From assembly GCF_000718025.1 (NCBI RefSeq), contig NZ_JODS01000011.1, positions 62,001 to 126,000 on the forward strand: DNA of 64,000 nt, in the 5' to 3' direction. The DNA is from Kitasatospora purpeofusca. GTDB lineage: Bacteria > Actinomycetota > Actinomycetes > Streptomycetales > Streptomycetaceae. The translations under genes were made by a program, and so were the position numbers. The notes beneath the pieces are model-generated. The model was not told the DNA's origin. It saw only the letters and a program-made list of their open reading frames with translations, and did no database searches. Position 1 is the first letter of the stretch; each line of letters begins with the position of its first letter. Positions 1 to 7,887 of this stretch are shown one piece after another.

Positions 1-665
1 GCGTCGGACGTCGGTGACGCCCGGCAGGTCGGTGATCAGGCGGCGCAGGACGGCGAGTTCGGCGTCGGGGGTGCGGGGGTCGAGGACGACGAGAAGTCGT
101 ACGGTGTCGGGCTCCCGCCTGGAGACCCGGGTGGCGCCGTGGCCGAGGCCCGGGCCGTCGTGGAGGAGTTCCGGGTGGGGGCCGGTCCCCCGGAGGGGGC
201 TGTCCGTCCGGACGGTGGCGGCGAACGCGTCCGGTTACTGGGACCAGGGGGCGGTCCAGGTGGTGCCGATGTCCCAGCCGGCGAAGCCGAGGGTGGTGGC
301 GGACACCAGGGTGCCGATCAGGAGCGGCAGGCGCCCGGGTTCGGGGCGTGTGCAGCTCGCCGCGGTGAGGAGGACGATGCCCGCGGGTGCCAGCGTGAAC
401 ATCCTGTACGGGAGGACGAGGACCGAGAAGGCCAGCAGTCCGCAGCCGAACACCAGGCAGGCCGGAAATCGGTGCTGTCCCGTGCGAGAAGCGGTACGGC
501 GGCGGAGAGTGAACCGAGGATCATCGGCATTCCGACCACCGTTTCGAAGGATTGGACCCCCCAGATCACGGCCGGCGCGGCACACAGCGCCGCCGCCACC
601 GCCAGGACCCGCCCCGCCCGCGGAATCGGCGGGTATACGCGCACGGTGTCGATGACTTCCCCCAT
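1..665 (-). pseudogene. Broken membrane protein gene, open at left edge
   Basis: The start is ATG at 665. The first 70 or so codons encode hydrophobic helices (AVAAALCAAPAVIWG and similar). Near 465 the coherent hydrophobic sequence jumps to another frame (CLVFGCGLLAFSVLVLPYR and on) and meets TAA at 235-237. Beyond that stop the same frame continues in protein-like sequence without a start codon (RLLVVLDPRTPDAELAVLRR) to the edge. The simplest reading is one decayed membrane-protein gene with a frameshift and a nonsense codon; two adjacent genes are possible. The family is not recognised. Function is probably lost unless the shift is a sequencing error. Confidence 0.5.
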
Positions 666-667
666 TG

Positions 668-681
668 TTGAACATGTTCAA
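668..681. promoter_or_regulatory. 14-bp palindrome TTGAACATGTTCAA
   Basis: A perfect 14-bp palindrome ends 3 bp before the start codon of the broken membrane gene. Its position suits an operator for a dimeric repressor. No regulator gene adjoins it, so the cognate factor is unknown, and its role is moot if the gene is dead. Confidence 0.35.
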
Positions 682-1199
682 ACTCGGTGGGGGCACACTA
701 CCAGGCAGTCCCGGCTCCACGTCCACCGAACCATCGGCCCCCACCCGACCCCGGTCCGCACGGTCCCCGGCCGCGTGGCCGACCTCCGCGATCGCGGCGC
801 GGACGTAAGGTCGACCCCGTCCGCGCGCCGGGCGCCCGGGCCGGCCGGTTCGAGGGCGCCCTCCCGGCGAGGGCGAGCACGGCAGCGGCACCGAAGCCGC
901 ATCCGCGGCATCCCCGCGCCGACCGGGCGCGGCGACCGCCTGCCGTCGAAGACGTGGTGGGCCGCGCGATCGGGCACCGTCCACAAGGCCACCGACCAGC
1001 TCTTCGAAGCACCGGAATCCAGCCCTGCCCGACCATCCCGACGCGGGAACCTGCCAAGTGCCGGGACGGCGCCGCCGCTCTACAGGCGGTGTTCTTCCTC
1101 GGCCGCTACGCCTGCCCCAACCGCTGGCGCACGGGGGTCTCACGGCGGGAGACCGACTTGTTCGCCGAGCTTCAGCCCGTCCGCCGCGCGGCCGGAAGA
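682..1199. other. No recognisable gene
   Basis: About 500 bp of high-GC sequence. Every long open frame here looks like a composition artefact (Arg/Pro/Ala-rich). I see no conserved motif or hairpin. Confidence 0.5.
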
Positions 1200-1312
1200 T
1201 CTGTTCCAGGGGCAGTGGCAGAACCGCAGGACCAAACTCGACGACTTCAAGGCCCACCTGCACGAGCGATGGGCCGAAGGCTGCACGAACGCCTGGACCC
1301 TCACGAACTCGG
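1200..1312 (+). pseudogene. ISL3-family transposase fragment
   Basis: About 35 codons read NRRTKLDDFKAHLHERWAEG and then CTNAWTL. This matches the segment before the helix-turn-helix of ISL3-family transposases, where a KL-DF/YK-YLH-RW-EGCTNA pattern is usual. Upstream sequence also has scraps in shifted frames. It is cut on the right by the inverted repeat of the IS5-family element, so it is a small relic, not an active gene. Confidence 0.5.
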
Positions 1313-1318
1313 CTAGGA

Positions 1319-1344
1319 TCTGTTGCGAAAGTGGATCAAGGTCG
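1319..1344. repeat. Left inverted repeat of the IS
   Basis: Begins TCTGTTGCGAAAGTGGATC and pairs with 2554-2579 with one mismatch at its 20th base. Confidence 0.85.
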
Positions 1345-1354
1345 CCCGCGTGGC

Positions 1355-1672
1355 TCACAGACCACGAATGGCTTCGGCCAGGTCAGGGCCGTAGGACGCC
1401 CAGCAGATGATTGAGCCGTCGGCGGCGAGCTGTCCCATGAACCACTCGTCGTCAGCTCGGGCGAGGCACAGTTCATGGAACGACACGATGACGTCAGGCT
1501 GGAGGACGTCGTAGTCTGCGGAGCCGGGCTGTTCAACAACGACGAGCCGTTCAAGCGAGAGCAGATCCGCTTCGGCGTCGCCGGAGACGGATCGGACCCG
1601 CTCGATCGTCCATCCGTCGGGGAGATCTGCGTTCACTACCGCATGGTCGCACCCAGGGCGCCTCACAGCCAT
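1355..1672 (-). CDS. Passenger ORF inside the IS, unknown function
   Basis: A 105-aa protein whose ATG lies inside the last codons of the transposase, overlapping it by 10 bp, so the two are probably translationally coupled. It ends just inside the left inverted repeat. The sequence is acidic and well behaved (LLSLERLVVVEQPG, ARADDEWFMGQLAADGS, ICWASYGPDLAEAIRGL), with no membrane segment or signal peptide. The pattern of hydrophobic strands with W and D residues suggests a small soluble alpha/beta protein. I do not recognise the family. It could be a regulator of transposition or unrelated cargo. Confidence 0.6.
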   Translation of the reverse strand: MAVRRPGCDHAVVNADLPDGWTIERVRSVSGDAEADLLSLERLVVVEQPGSADYDVLQPDVIVSFHELCLARADDEWFMGQLAADGSIICWASYGPDLAEAIRGL

Positions 1673-2537
1673 TCGTTTATGGCGGCGACCAGCACCGTCG
1701 CGTGATGGCGGACGGCGAGCTTGTCGTACCTCGTGGCGACCGCGCGGTGACGCTTGAGCCGGTTGATCCCGCACTCGACCGCGTGCCGCTGCTCGCAGTC
1801 GCCCTTGTCGAACTGGGGCGGGCGGGCGCCTCGGGAGCCGAGCTTCCGCCGGTTGCGGATCTGGTCCGCCTTCTCCGGGATGGTGCACTTCACGCCGCGT
1901 CGGCGCAGGTAGGAGCGGGCCGCGCGGGAGCCGTACGCCCTGTCCGCGCGGACCCTGTCCGGCTTCGTGCGGGGCCGACCGGGGCCGGTCCTGGGCACTC
2001 GGATGGCGTTCAAGACTGGCTGGAACTGGGGACTGTCGTGCCGCTGGCCGGCGGTGACGAGCAGGGACAGCGGCTTCTGTCCCTGCTCAACCGCCAGGTG
2101 CAGCTTGGTGGTCAGCCCGCCGCGCGAGCGTCCGAGTCCGTGATCATCGGGCTCAGTGTCGACGCCGCCGGGAGGCTCCTTCTGTAGATCCCCTTTTTAC
2201 GCGCTCCAGCGGCATGCTGGTGGGCGCGCGCGATAGTCGAGTCCACGCTCACGTCCCACGTGATCAGGCCTTTTGCGTCGGCATCGGCCTGCAACTGCTC
2301 GAAGATGCGCTTCCAGGTGCCGTCGCGTTGCCACCGCCGGAACAGGTCGTAGGCCCGGTCCCACGGCCCGTACCGCTCAGGCAGGTCACGCCACGGCGCC
2401 CCGGTCCGAGTCCGCCACCGGATGCCATCGATCAACTGCCGACGAGTCCACGTCCGCGGGCGGCCCGGCTTCTTGCCCACCGGCAGCAACGGCTCCAGAC
2501 GCTCCCACTGGCCGTTCGCCAGGTCACCACGTCCCAC
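1663..2537 (-). CDS. IS5-family DDE transposase, probable -1 frameshift
   Basis: Frame 0 starts at ATG 2537 and carries the N-terminal DUF4096-like segment (QWERLEPLLP, RPRTWTRRQLIDGIRWRTRT, GAPWRDLPERYGPW) and the first catalytic Asp (DSTIARAHQHA). At about 2190, after AAAAAGGGG, the coherent sequence moves to the -1 frame (GGLTTKLHLAVEQGQ). It carries the second Asp (ADRAYGSRAARSYL) and the Glu (HAVECGINRLKRHRAVATRYDKL), ending at 1663. The fused product is about 291 aa, normal for the family. AAA AAG before GGG is a plausible slip site. Programmed frameshifting is known in IS5-family elements; an inactivating indel is the alternative. Confidence 0.8.
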
Positions 2538-2553
2538 AGACCGTGATCATCTA

Positions 2554-2579
2554 CGACCTGGATCCACTTTCGCAACAGA
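2554..2579. repeat. Right inverted repeat of the IS
   Basis: Pairs with 1319-1344 (25 of 26 bases). It lies 16 bp upstream of the transposase start, so the transposase promoter must overlap it or lie outside the element. Confidence 0.85.
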
Positions 2580-2582
2580 CCC

Positions 2583-2899
2583 TCGTCCTCGGGACCGCTG
2601 CGGCATCCGCCCTCGCCGGGGTCGGGCAGCTTCGCAGGGGACGCAGCCGCGGGAGCCTGAGGACCGTGGCCACCGTCGCGAACTGGCTCTCCATGCTCTG
2701 GGCGGGACTGTCCGTCTACGCCGTCACCTACTTCGTGCTGGACCGCGGAATGGGCGCCTTCATAGGTCTCGGCAGTTTCCACAGGACCCTGCTGGCGGGC
2801 GGGTGGACGTACATCATCGCGAACGCCCTGATCCTGGCCGCAGGCTGCACCGCAATCGGACGGAAGAACCCGAGGACCAGGAGACCGAAGCACAACTGA
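2583..2899 (+). pseudogene. C-terminal fragment of a membrane protein
   Basis: The frame is protein-like from the IS edge to TGA at 2897, with hydrophobic helices (ANWLSMLWAGLSVYAVTYFV, IIANALILAAGC) and a basic tail (RKNPRTRRPKHN). There is no start codon outside the IS. The N-terminus was removed when the IS landed or by a later deletion. The family is not recognised. Confidence 0.55.
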
Positions 2900-3419
2900 C
2901 CGAACCCGTCGCTGACGGTTCCGGGTTGCTCCCTGCGCGCGGGAGCCGGGACCGGTTGCTGATCGTGGTGCCTCGATGCCGTCCTCGTGTGGCCTCGGCG
3001 CAGGCGGCGCCGATGGTGATCAACTGCGCGACCTGGAAGGACGACAGCACGTTCGGTGTGTCCCGCAGGCGGTTCGTGCGGACGCTGAGCCGGCCGTAGC
3101 GGTGGACCCGCTGGGTGAACAGCGGACCCGTCTCGAACGGCTTCGCGCCGCGAGGAGATCCGCGTCAAGGCCGGGCAAGGCTGGGCGGGGAGCTGCTCGC
3201 AGGCCACGCGGGCGGTGCAGTGTCCAGGCGGATCCCGTCGTCGCATGCCGTGTGGAGACAGCAAGTCTTCTGCGGCGGGCCCTTGATGAGCAGCCGGACG
3301 AGCGGGTCGGTCACCAGGGCGCCGCCGTCCGTCCGCTTCCTCCCGACCGATCTCGGGCAGGCGGCCGCCCGCGCGCCCGCCGATCACCTCCTCCGCGCCC
3401 GGTTCGCCCCGTCCCGGCC
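2900..3419. other. Gene-free stretch with minus-strand coding scraps
   Basis: No complete gene. On the minus strand about 3000-3150 reads like protein (GPLFTQRVHRYGRLSVRTNR, then VLSSFQVAQLITIGAACAEA), and another scrap lies near 3260-3330. Neither has a start and I cannot assign a family. Best taken as relics. Confidence 0.4.
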
Positions 3420-4124
3420 TCAACTCACGGCCAGCAGCGGGGAGAACACCGTGCACCACAGGGCCGCGACGGTCGCGACGGTCATTACGGGCACGAACAC
3501 CCGGGTTTCCAGTTTTCCCCCGGTCCGCCGGACCAGCACCAGTTCGAACCGACGCCGCCACGGCCAGAACAGGGGCACGCCGCGACGGGTGAGGAAGTCG
3601 CCGAGCACGTGGGTGAGAGCTCCCAGGCCCACCGTGTAGGGCAGCCAGGCGGCGATGCCGGGGACCCAGGCCGCCACCGACGCCGTGCCGATCCCGGCCA
3701 GGCCGACGGAGGTCAACCACGCGGTCGGCCCGTGGCCGGGCGGATGCAGGTGCAGGGCCCGCCCCGCGAGGAAGAGCAGGACGAACGTGAGCGCGTGGGT
3801 GAAGCCGTCACCGAGCCGGGTCACACCCGCCCAAGTGCCCGAGCCGGCGAGCGCGACGAACAGCAACGAGTGCGTGGCATGGCGGTGGCCTCCGCACAGC
3901 CTGCCCACCAGCCGGCACAGCGCCCTGGACACCGGACCCAACAGGTGGGCGGGGGTCGCGTCCTGGTGGTCGACGTCAGGGAGCAGCGCGGCGCCCGCGC
4001 ACAGGAGCGTCCCCACCAGGATCTCGCTCGGCCCGGGCACCGTGCCGAACACCTTCTCCGGGAGGAACGACGCCGTCGCCGCGTACACCAGGGCTCCGCT
4101 GATCGCGTGCGACTGACCCATCAT
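3420..4124 (-). CDS. YdjM/DUF457-like membrane-bound metal-dependent hydrolase
   Basis: A 234-aa polytopic membrane protein. The N-terminus MMGQSHAISGALVYA has the early Ser-His of the YdjM (LexA-regulated inner-membrane) family. Next come LLPDVDHQDAT with the Asp-x-Asp-His pair, HRHATHSLLFV, and GALTHVLGDFLTRRGVPLFWP, whose conserved His and Asp probably bind a divalent metal at the membrane face. About six hydrophobic segments separate the motifs. The tandem ATG at 4124 is chosen because the family normally starts a few residues before the first His; the frame upstream is low-complexity. The substrate is unknown. It stands alone among relics. Confidence 0.8.
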   Translation of the reverse strand: MMGQSHAISGALVYAATASFLPEKVFGTVPGPSEILVGTLLCAGAALLPDVDHQDATPAHLLGPVSRALCRLVGRLCGGHRHATHSLLFVALAGSGTWAGVTRLGDGFTHALTFVLLFLAGRALHLHPPGHGPTAWLTSVGLAGIGTASVAAWVPGIAAWLPYTVGLGALTHVLGDFLTRRGVPLFWPWRRRFELVLVRRTGGKLETRVFVPVMTVATVAALWCTVFSPLLAVS

Positions 4125-4832
4125 CGACGCCCCCGCCTTCCTGTCCGTCCACGCGACCACCACCCTGCCGGTGGCACCGGACCGGACGGAGATCGTTCTG
4201 CTACCCCCCGCCGCGCCCCGTACTCCACCCGAGCGTGACACCGGCCCGCCCCCGGCCGACGAGACGTTCCGGGCGGGGGGCGACAGGCAGCGGAGCGCCG
4301 GTGCCCGTCGAGCGTGGCCCGGCGTGCACCCGCCCCCGACCGTCGCGTCAGGCCTCAGGACACCGGCGGCGGCGTTGGTCGGAACGGTGCGCCGCAGGGT
4401 CGGGAAGAACAGCAGCAGGGGGACGGCGGCAGCCGACGTGCCTGCCATCCGGGTAGTCGCGCAGCAGGCTGGAGTCGCCTCCGCCGCCGCTGGCGACCCC
4501 GGCCCGCCGTCGAAGAGGCGACCGGCGCTTCCCGTCCACCCGCCGGGCACGCTGCCGCTCGCGCCGTACGAGGTCGGTGTCCCGTGCCCGTGGCGAGCGG
4601 CGCCGAGGGCTTGCGGCAATCGGCCGTTCGGCGCGTCCTTGCCGCCCGACTGCCGTGTCCGCGGGCGTCGCCACGGCATCCGGGATCGACTGGAGGGATC
4701 TCGGATGAGACGCTGCCCCTGAACCTGGGTGAGGAGCTGCTGGAGCAGTTCCTCACCGCCGGACGAACCCTCGACCCGAAGGACGCGCCCCGCATCGCCG
4801 AGCAGTACACCCGCGCACTCGGTCTCGGATCG
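4125..4832. other. Mostly non-coding, one plus-strand coding scrap
   Basis: The only protein-like piece is on the plus strand at about 4705-4830 (DETLPLNLGEELLEQFLTAG, then DPKDAPRIAEQYTRALGLGS). It has no start codon and runs straight into the 193-bp repeat. The family is unknown and it is probably a relic. Confidence 0.4.
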
Positions 4833-5025
4833 CGCGTCGACACCGGCCTCGCCGTAGCGGTGGTTCCCCGCTCCGCAGCCGGCGTTCGCCCCAGCCAGTG
4901 CTCACCTGGCCCGGTTGCTGTGCTCCGTGGAGGCCGCCCGGTCGTGGGCGGTGCGGTGGCGGTGGATCTCGACGGCGTGGGTTTTCGCCCAAGCCCGGAC
5001 CGCGAGGAACGGCTCGATCAGGCTG
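4833..5025. repeat. 193-bp dispersed repeat, copy A
   Basis: Aligned by eye without gaps to 7695-7887 with about 20 substitutions (roughly 90% identity). It covers the 3' end of an HxlR-like gene on the minus strand plus 69 bp beyond its stop. A further shared block of about 38 bp (5098-5135 here, about 8345-8382 there) lies at a different distance in the two copies, so the loci are mosaic. Confidence 0.8.
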
Positions 5026-5091
5026 CCGCCCAGCGGGGTGAGGCTGTACTCGGTGCGGGGCGGGACTTCGGCGTAGACGGTGCGGGCAGGC
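4902..5091 (-). pseudogene. HxlR-family regulator fragment, copy A
   Basis: The reading frame gives ARTVYAEVPPRTEYSLTPLG, then SLIEPFLAVRAWAKTHAVEI and a basic tail to TGA. VYxEVPPRxEYxLTxxG-xSL is the classic C-terminal wing of HxlR-type winged-helix regulators. The N-terminal Cys and first helices are missing, so this is a C-terminal remnant of about 62 codons. It lies beside unrelated fragments. Confidence 0.65.
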
Positions 5092-5511
5092 GCTGCCCTC
5101 TCGGAGGCCTGGCGTCCGGTGCGTTGCGTCCGCAGCTGAACCTCGGCCCCCGCGCCTGGCAGACCCTCTCATAGAGGCACGGTCTGGTCGAGCTGGTTCT
5201 CGGTGGCCCGGGCGGTGACGGCGAGCAGGTCCAACGTCATTGACCGACTCGGCGCTCGGGTCGCGTCGGGAGCGACGGCGAGCGCCGCTCGGACCGCAAG
5301 GACACCGCCGACGAGAAGTGAACCGCGGTGGGCCGGGACAGCCCTCCCCGACTCAGCCCATTGGCTGGGTTGCCTGCGGACAGCGGGCTGTGCGAGCCTC
5401 TTACCTCATCTCTCTGAAAGGGCTGGTCGTGACGCTCGGCATGGTTCTCGGCGACTCCTCCTCTCGCGCTTCGACGCGGGAGCGGTAGCCCCACCTGCCC
5501 TGACACACGCG
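5092..5511. other. Gene-free stretch with a short minus-strand fragment
   Basis: A minus-strand scrap at 5168-5239 reads MTLDLLAVTARATENQLDQT and ends at TGA a few codons later. It is far too short for a recognised gene. The rest shows no coding signal that I trust. Confidence 0.4.
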
Positions 5512-5529
5512 CCCGTGCTGCAGCACGGG
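5512..5529. promoter_or_regulatory. 18-bp palindrome upstream of methyltransferase
   Basis: A perfect palindrome, CCCGTGCTG followed by its complement, ends 67 bp before the methyltransferase start. It may be an operator or an RNA hairpin in the leader. No regulator is adjacent. Confidence 0.4.
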
Positions 5530-5596
5530 TCGTTTGCCCTGCTCCTCGTCGAAGTGCTCTTCGTGCCCCTGCACGTTCGACCACGAGGAGTACGTG

Positions 5597-6736
5597 GTGT
5601 CCACGATCCACTGGACCGAGATGAACACCCCCCGTTCCGCCCACTGGCATTCCGAGAGCGCGACACCGCCTCCCAGCCGGGTCATCGGCGCGGACGACCG
5701 TACGAAAGCCGACACTGCGTACCGCCTGGCCTGTGAGGGAGGCGCCTTGTTGTGGCGGGGCGACTTCCACAACGCACGTCAACTCCTGCAAGCCCTGGGC
5801 CGTCGCATCGACCGGAAACCTTCTCGGCAGGGCGGCAGCCCAGCAGAGTCCTTCCACCTGCACCGCAGGGCCCGCGGCCACCGTGCCCGTGTGCTCGGCA
5901 AGCTTCTCGTCCTGTTGGATGGCGACTACGTCCTGAACCTGCGCAGGGCCCCCGATGTGCGCCACGCATGCGCCGAGGCGTACGGTCCGCCGGCCGAGCC
6001 GATGGCCGTCTCGCTCACAGAACTACTGGGCGTGATCGGAGCTCATCAGTGGCGTACGAAGGGCGTGGAGGTACCAGCCCTCGGTGCCCGCATTCACCCG
6101 CACTACGGCGTGTTCTCCCCGGTCAGGGGCGAATACGTCGACCTCGTTGCACAAGCACCGTTCCCCGCGCTGGTGGCCCGTCGCGCGGGTCGCCTTACCG
6201 CATTCGACCTCGGGACGGGGACGGGAGTGCTCGCCGCCGTCCTGGCCCATCGGGGGATCGACCATGTCGTGGCCACCGACATCAGCCCGCGTGCCCTGGC
6301 CTGCGCACACGAGAACATCCGCCGACTGCACTTCACCCGGCACATCGACATCGTGGGCCCCGGCCTTTTCCCCGAAGGCCGGGCGGACCTTGTCGTCTGC
6401 AACCCGCCCTGGATTCCAGCCCTCCCCACGTCCGCCGTAGAACAAGGGGTCTACGACTCGGGAAGCAGCATGCTCCGCGACTTCCTGCACGGACTCACCG
6501 CGCATCTCGAACCGGGAGGCGAAGGATGGCTGATCCTCTCGGACTTGGCCGAGCGCCTAGGACTCAGGACGCGCAGCGAACTTCTGGACGACATCAAGGC
6601 AGCGGGCCTGCACGTGGTGGACAGGACTGACATCCGGCCGCGGCATCCACGAGCCCGGGACACAGCAGATCCCCTCCACTCCGCCCGCTCCTCGGAGGTC
6701 ACTTCGCTTTGGCGCCTGGCCAGCACTCAACGGTGA
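5597..6736 (+). CDS. Class I SAM methyltransferase with NPPW motif
   Basis: 379 aa. Residues 200-275 form the Rossmann core: DLGTGTG (204-210) binds S-adenosylmethionine, ATDIS (226-230) is the acidic strand, and NPPW (269-272) is the catalytic loop typical of N6-adenine or Gln/N-methyltransferases (PrmC/RlmF-like). About 150 residues before the core are alpha-helical with a conserved-looking ALLWRGDFHNARQLLQAL, possibly a substrate-recognition domain. GTG at 5597 is chosen because GAGGAG ends 6 bp upstream; ATG at 5621 is the alternative. The substrate, protein, RNA or small molecule, cannot be told from sequence. It stands alone in an accessory region. Confidence 0.75.
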   Translation: MSTIHWTEMNTPRSAHWHSESATPPPSRVIGADDRTKADTAYRLACEGGALLWRGDFHNARQLLQALGRRIDRKPSRQGGSPAESFHLHRRARGHRARVLGKLLVLLDGDYVLNLRRAPDVRHACAEAYGPPAEPMAVSLTELLGVIGAHQWRTKGVEVPALGARIHPHYGVFSPVRGEYVDLVAQAPFPALVARRAGRLTAFDLGTGTGVLAAVLAHRGIDHVVATDISPRALACAHENIRRLHFTRHIDIVGPGLFPEGRADLVVCNPPWIPALPTSAVEQGVYDSGSSMLRDFLHGLTAHLEPGGEGWLILSDLAERLGLRTRSELLDDIKAAGLHVVDRTDIRPRHPRARDTADPLHSARSSEVTSLWRLASTQR

Positions 6737-6940
6737 GCGTCGGCCGTCGCCGGGGCGAGCAGGCTTGTGGCCCCGGCGATCGCCTCCGGGGAAGGGGGAG
6801 AGCATTTCCGCACGTTCTCCGGGCGGAAGATCTTCCGGGCGAGCGCGTGACGGCCCTCCTGCAGATTGGCCAGCGTTCTGATCTGCCGCCGGTAGCCGGG
6901 CTCGTCGGCCAGACGCAGAATGCGCGCGGCAACGGATGTG
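6727..6940 (-). pseudogene. C-terminal fragment of an unknown protein
   Basis: The minus frame reads RILRLADEPGYRRQIRTLAN, then LQEGRHALARKIFRPENVRK, to TGA at 6727. It is coherent helical, basic sequence with no start codon before it merges with the 5' end of the HEAT-repeat gene on the other strand. It looks like the tail of a gene truncated by recombination. The family is not recognised. Confidence 0.35.
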
Positions 6941-7597
6941 TCGCTCAACCTGGACCGGTTGCTGGACTCCGACCAGCACCGACGCACCGGCGCGCTCGAC
7001 TTCCTGCACCACGTGGTGCACCACCAGAACACGCTCTACGAGGCGACGGTGCCGGCCGCCCTGTACGTGGTGGGGATCCTGTCCGACCCGCGCACCCTGC
7101 GTCCGATCGACCGTTCCCGCAAGGATCTGCCGGGACCGATGCGGGCCGCACTCCTCGGCTGGCTCGGCGCGGTGGCATCCGAGGCGAACGACGCGGCAGC
7201 GGATGCCTTCCGGCGGCACGGTTTCAGACCCGAGGACCACCTCCCCTTCGTACAGACGAACCGGCTGCTTCCGCTGCTCCTCGGCCCGGTTGCAGCGCAC
7301 ACCCGGGACCCCGACCTGTCGGTCCGGGAGGCCGCCGTCGCCGCCTGCATCCCCCTGGTCGACGACGCCCGGCTGCGGCACCATCGCACCGCGCTGATGC
7401 CCTCGGTGCGTCAGGTTCTCGCGGCGAGCGCCCAATGGCAGTACCGGGAGCGCGCGATCAACGCCTTGGAGGAATGGGGCGAGGACACCGCAGGCCTCGT
7501 CGGCCGGGACCCGTGGGCGTTCATCGACGCGGACCTCCCCCGCCGTGCACCCCGCCCGGGCCGGCCCGTCGAACCGTCGGAAGAACCGCCGTTCTGA
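6920..7597 (+). CDS. HEAT-repeat protein, probably N-terminally truncated
   Basis: 225 aa of paired helices. The segment HHVVHHQNTLYEATVPAALY matches the LYGNIWHQGTVYxATVPA signature of actinobacterial HEAT-repeat proteins. In those proteins it is preceded by about 30-40 residues (an acidic start such as D-x-x-x-AYG) that are absent here; a foreign minus-strand fragment abuts instead. ATG 6920 or GTG 6938 could still give a product. HEAT proteins of this kind are soluble scaffolds of unknown role. It is probably a remnant, although its own frame is open throughout. Confidence 0.55.
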   Translation: MRAATDVSLNLDRLLDSDQHRRTGALDFLHHVVHHQNTLYEATVPAALYVVGILSDPRTLRPIDRSRKDLPGPMRAALLGWLGAVASEANDAAADAFRRHGFRPEDHLPFVQTNRLLPLLLGPVAAHTRDPDLSVREAAVAACIPLVDDARLRHHRTALMPSVRQVLAASAQWQYRERAINALEEWGEDTAGLVGRDPWAFIDADLPRRAPRPGRPVEPSEEPPF

Positions 7598-7694
7598 GAC
7601 CAGGCGTTCTGTCGCCGGAGACGACGTTCCTCCGCGACCGCCGAGCGCGGCGAGCCCCAGGCACCACCCGCGCCCGGGCCCTGCACAGCACGCA

Positions 7695-7887
7695 CGCGTC
7701 GACACCGGCCTCGCCATAGCGGTGGATCGGTGCTCCGCAGCCGGCGCCCACCCAAGCCAGTGCTCACACGGCCCGGTCGCTGTGCTCTGTGGAGGCTGCC
7801 TGGTCGTGGGCGGTGCGGTGGCGGTGGATCTCGACGGCGTGGATTTACGCCCGAGCCCGGATCGCGGGGAACGGCTCGATCAGGCTG
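7695..7887 (-). repeat. 193-bp dispersed repeat, copy B (broken HxlR tail)
   Basis: Gapless partner of 4833-5025. On the minus strand it encodes SLIEPFPAIRARA, a stop, then IHAVEIHRHRTAHD, so the HxlR frame carries a nonsense mutation that copy A lacks. Copy B is thus the more decayed. Sequence upstream of the HxlR tail differs from copy A. Confidence 0.75.

Larger units (their letters stand above)
1319..2579 (-). mobile_element. IS5-family insertion sequence, 26-bp inverted repeats
   Basis: The ends are near-identical inverted repeats, 1319-1344 and 2554-2579, with 25 of 26 bases matching; the match can be stretched to 29 bp with one further mismatch. The body of about 1.26 kb holds a DDE transposase in two frames and a passenger ORF, both on the minus strand. 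The flanks show no target-site duplication: the left flank is an ISL3 relic and the right flank is a membrane-protein fragment. The lack of duplication suggests a deletion or recombination at one end after insertion. The family call rests on transposase architecture; the IS subgroup is uncertain. Confidence 0.85.
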
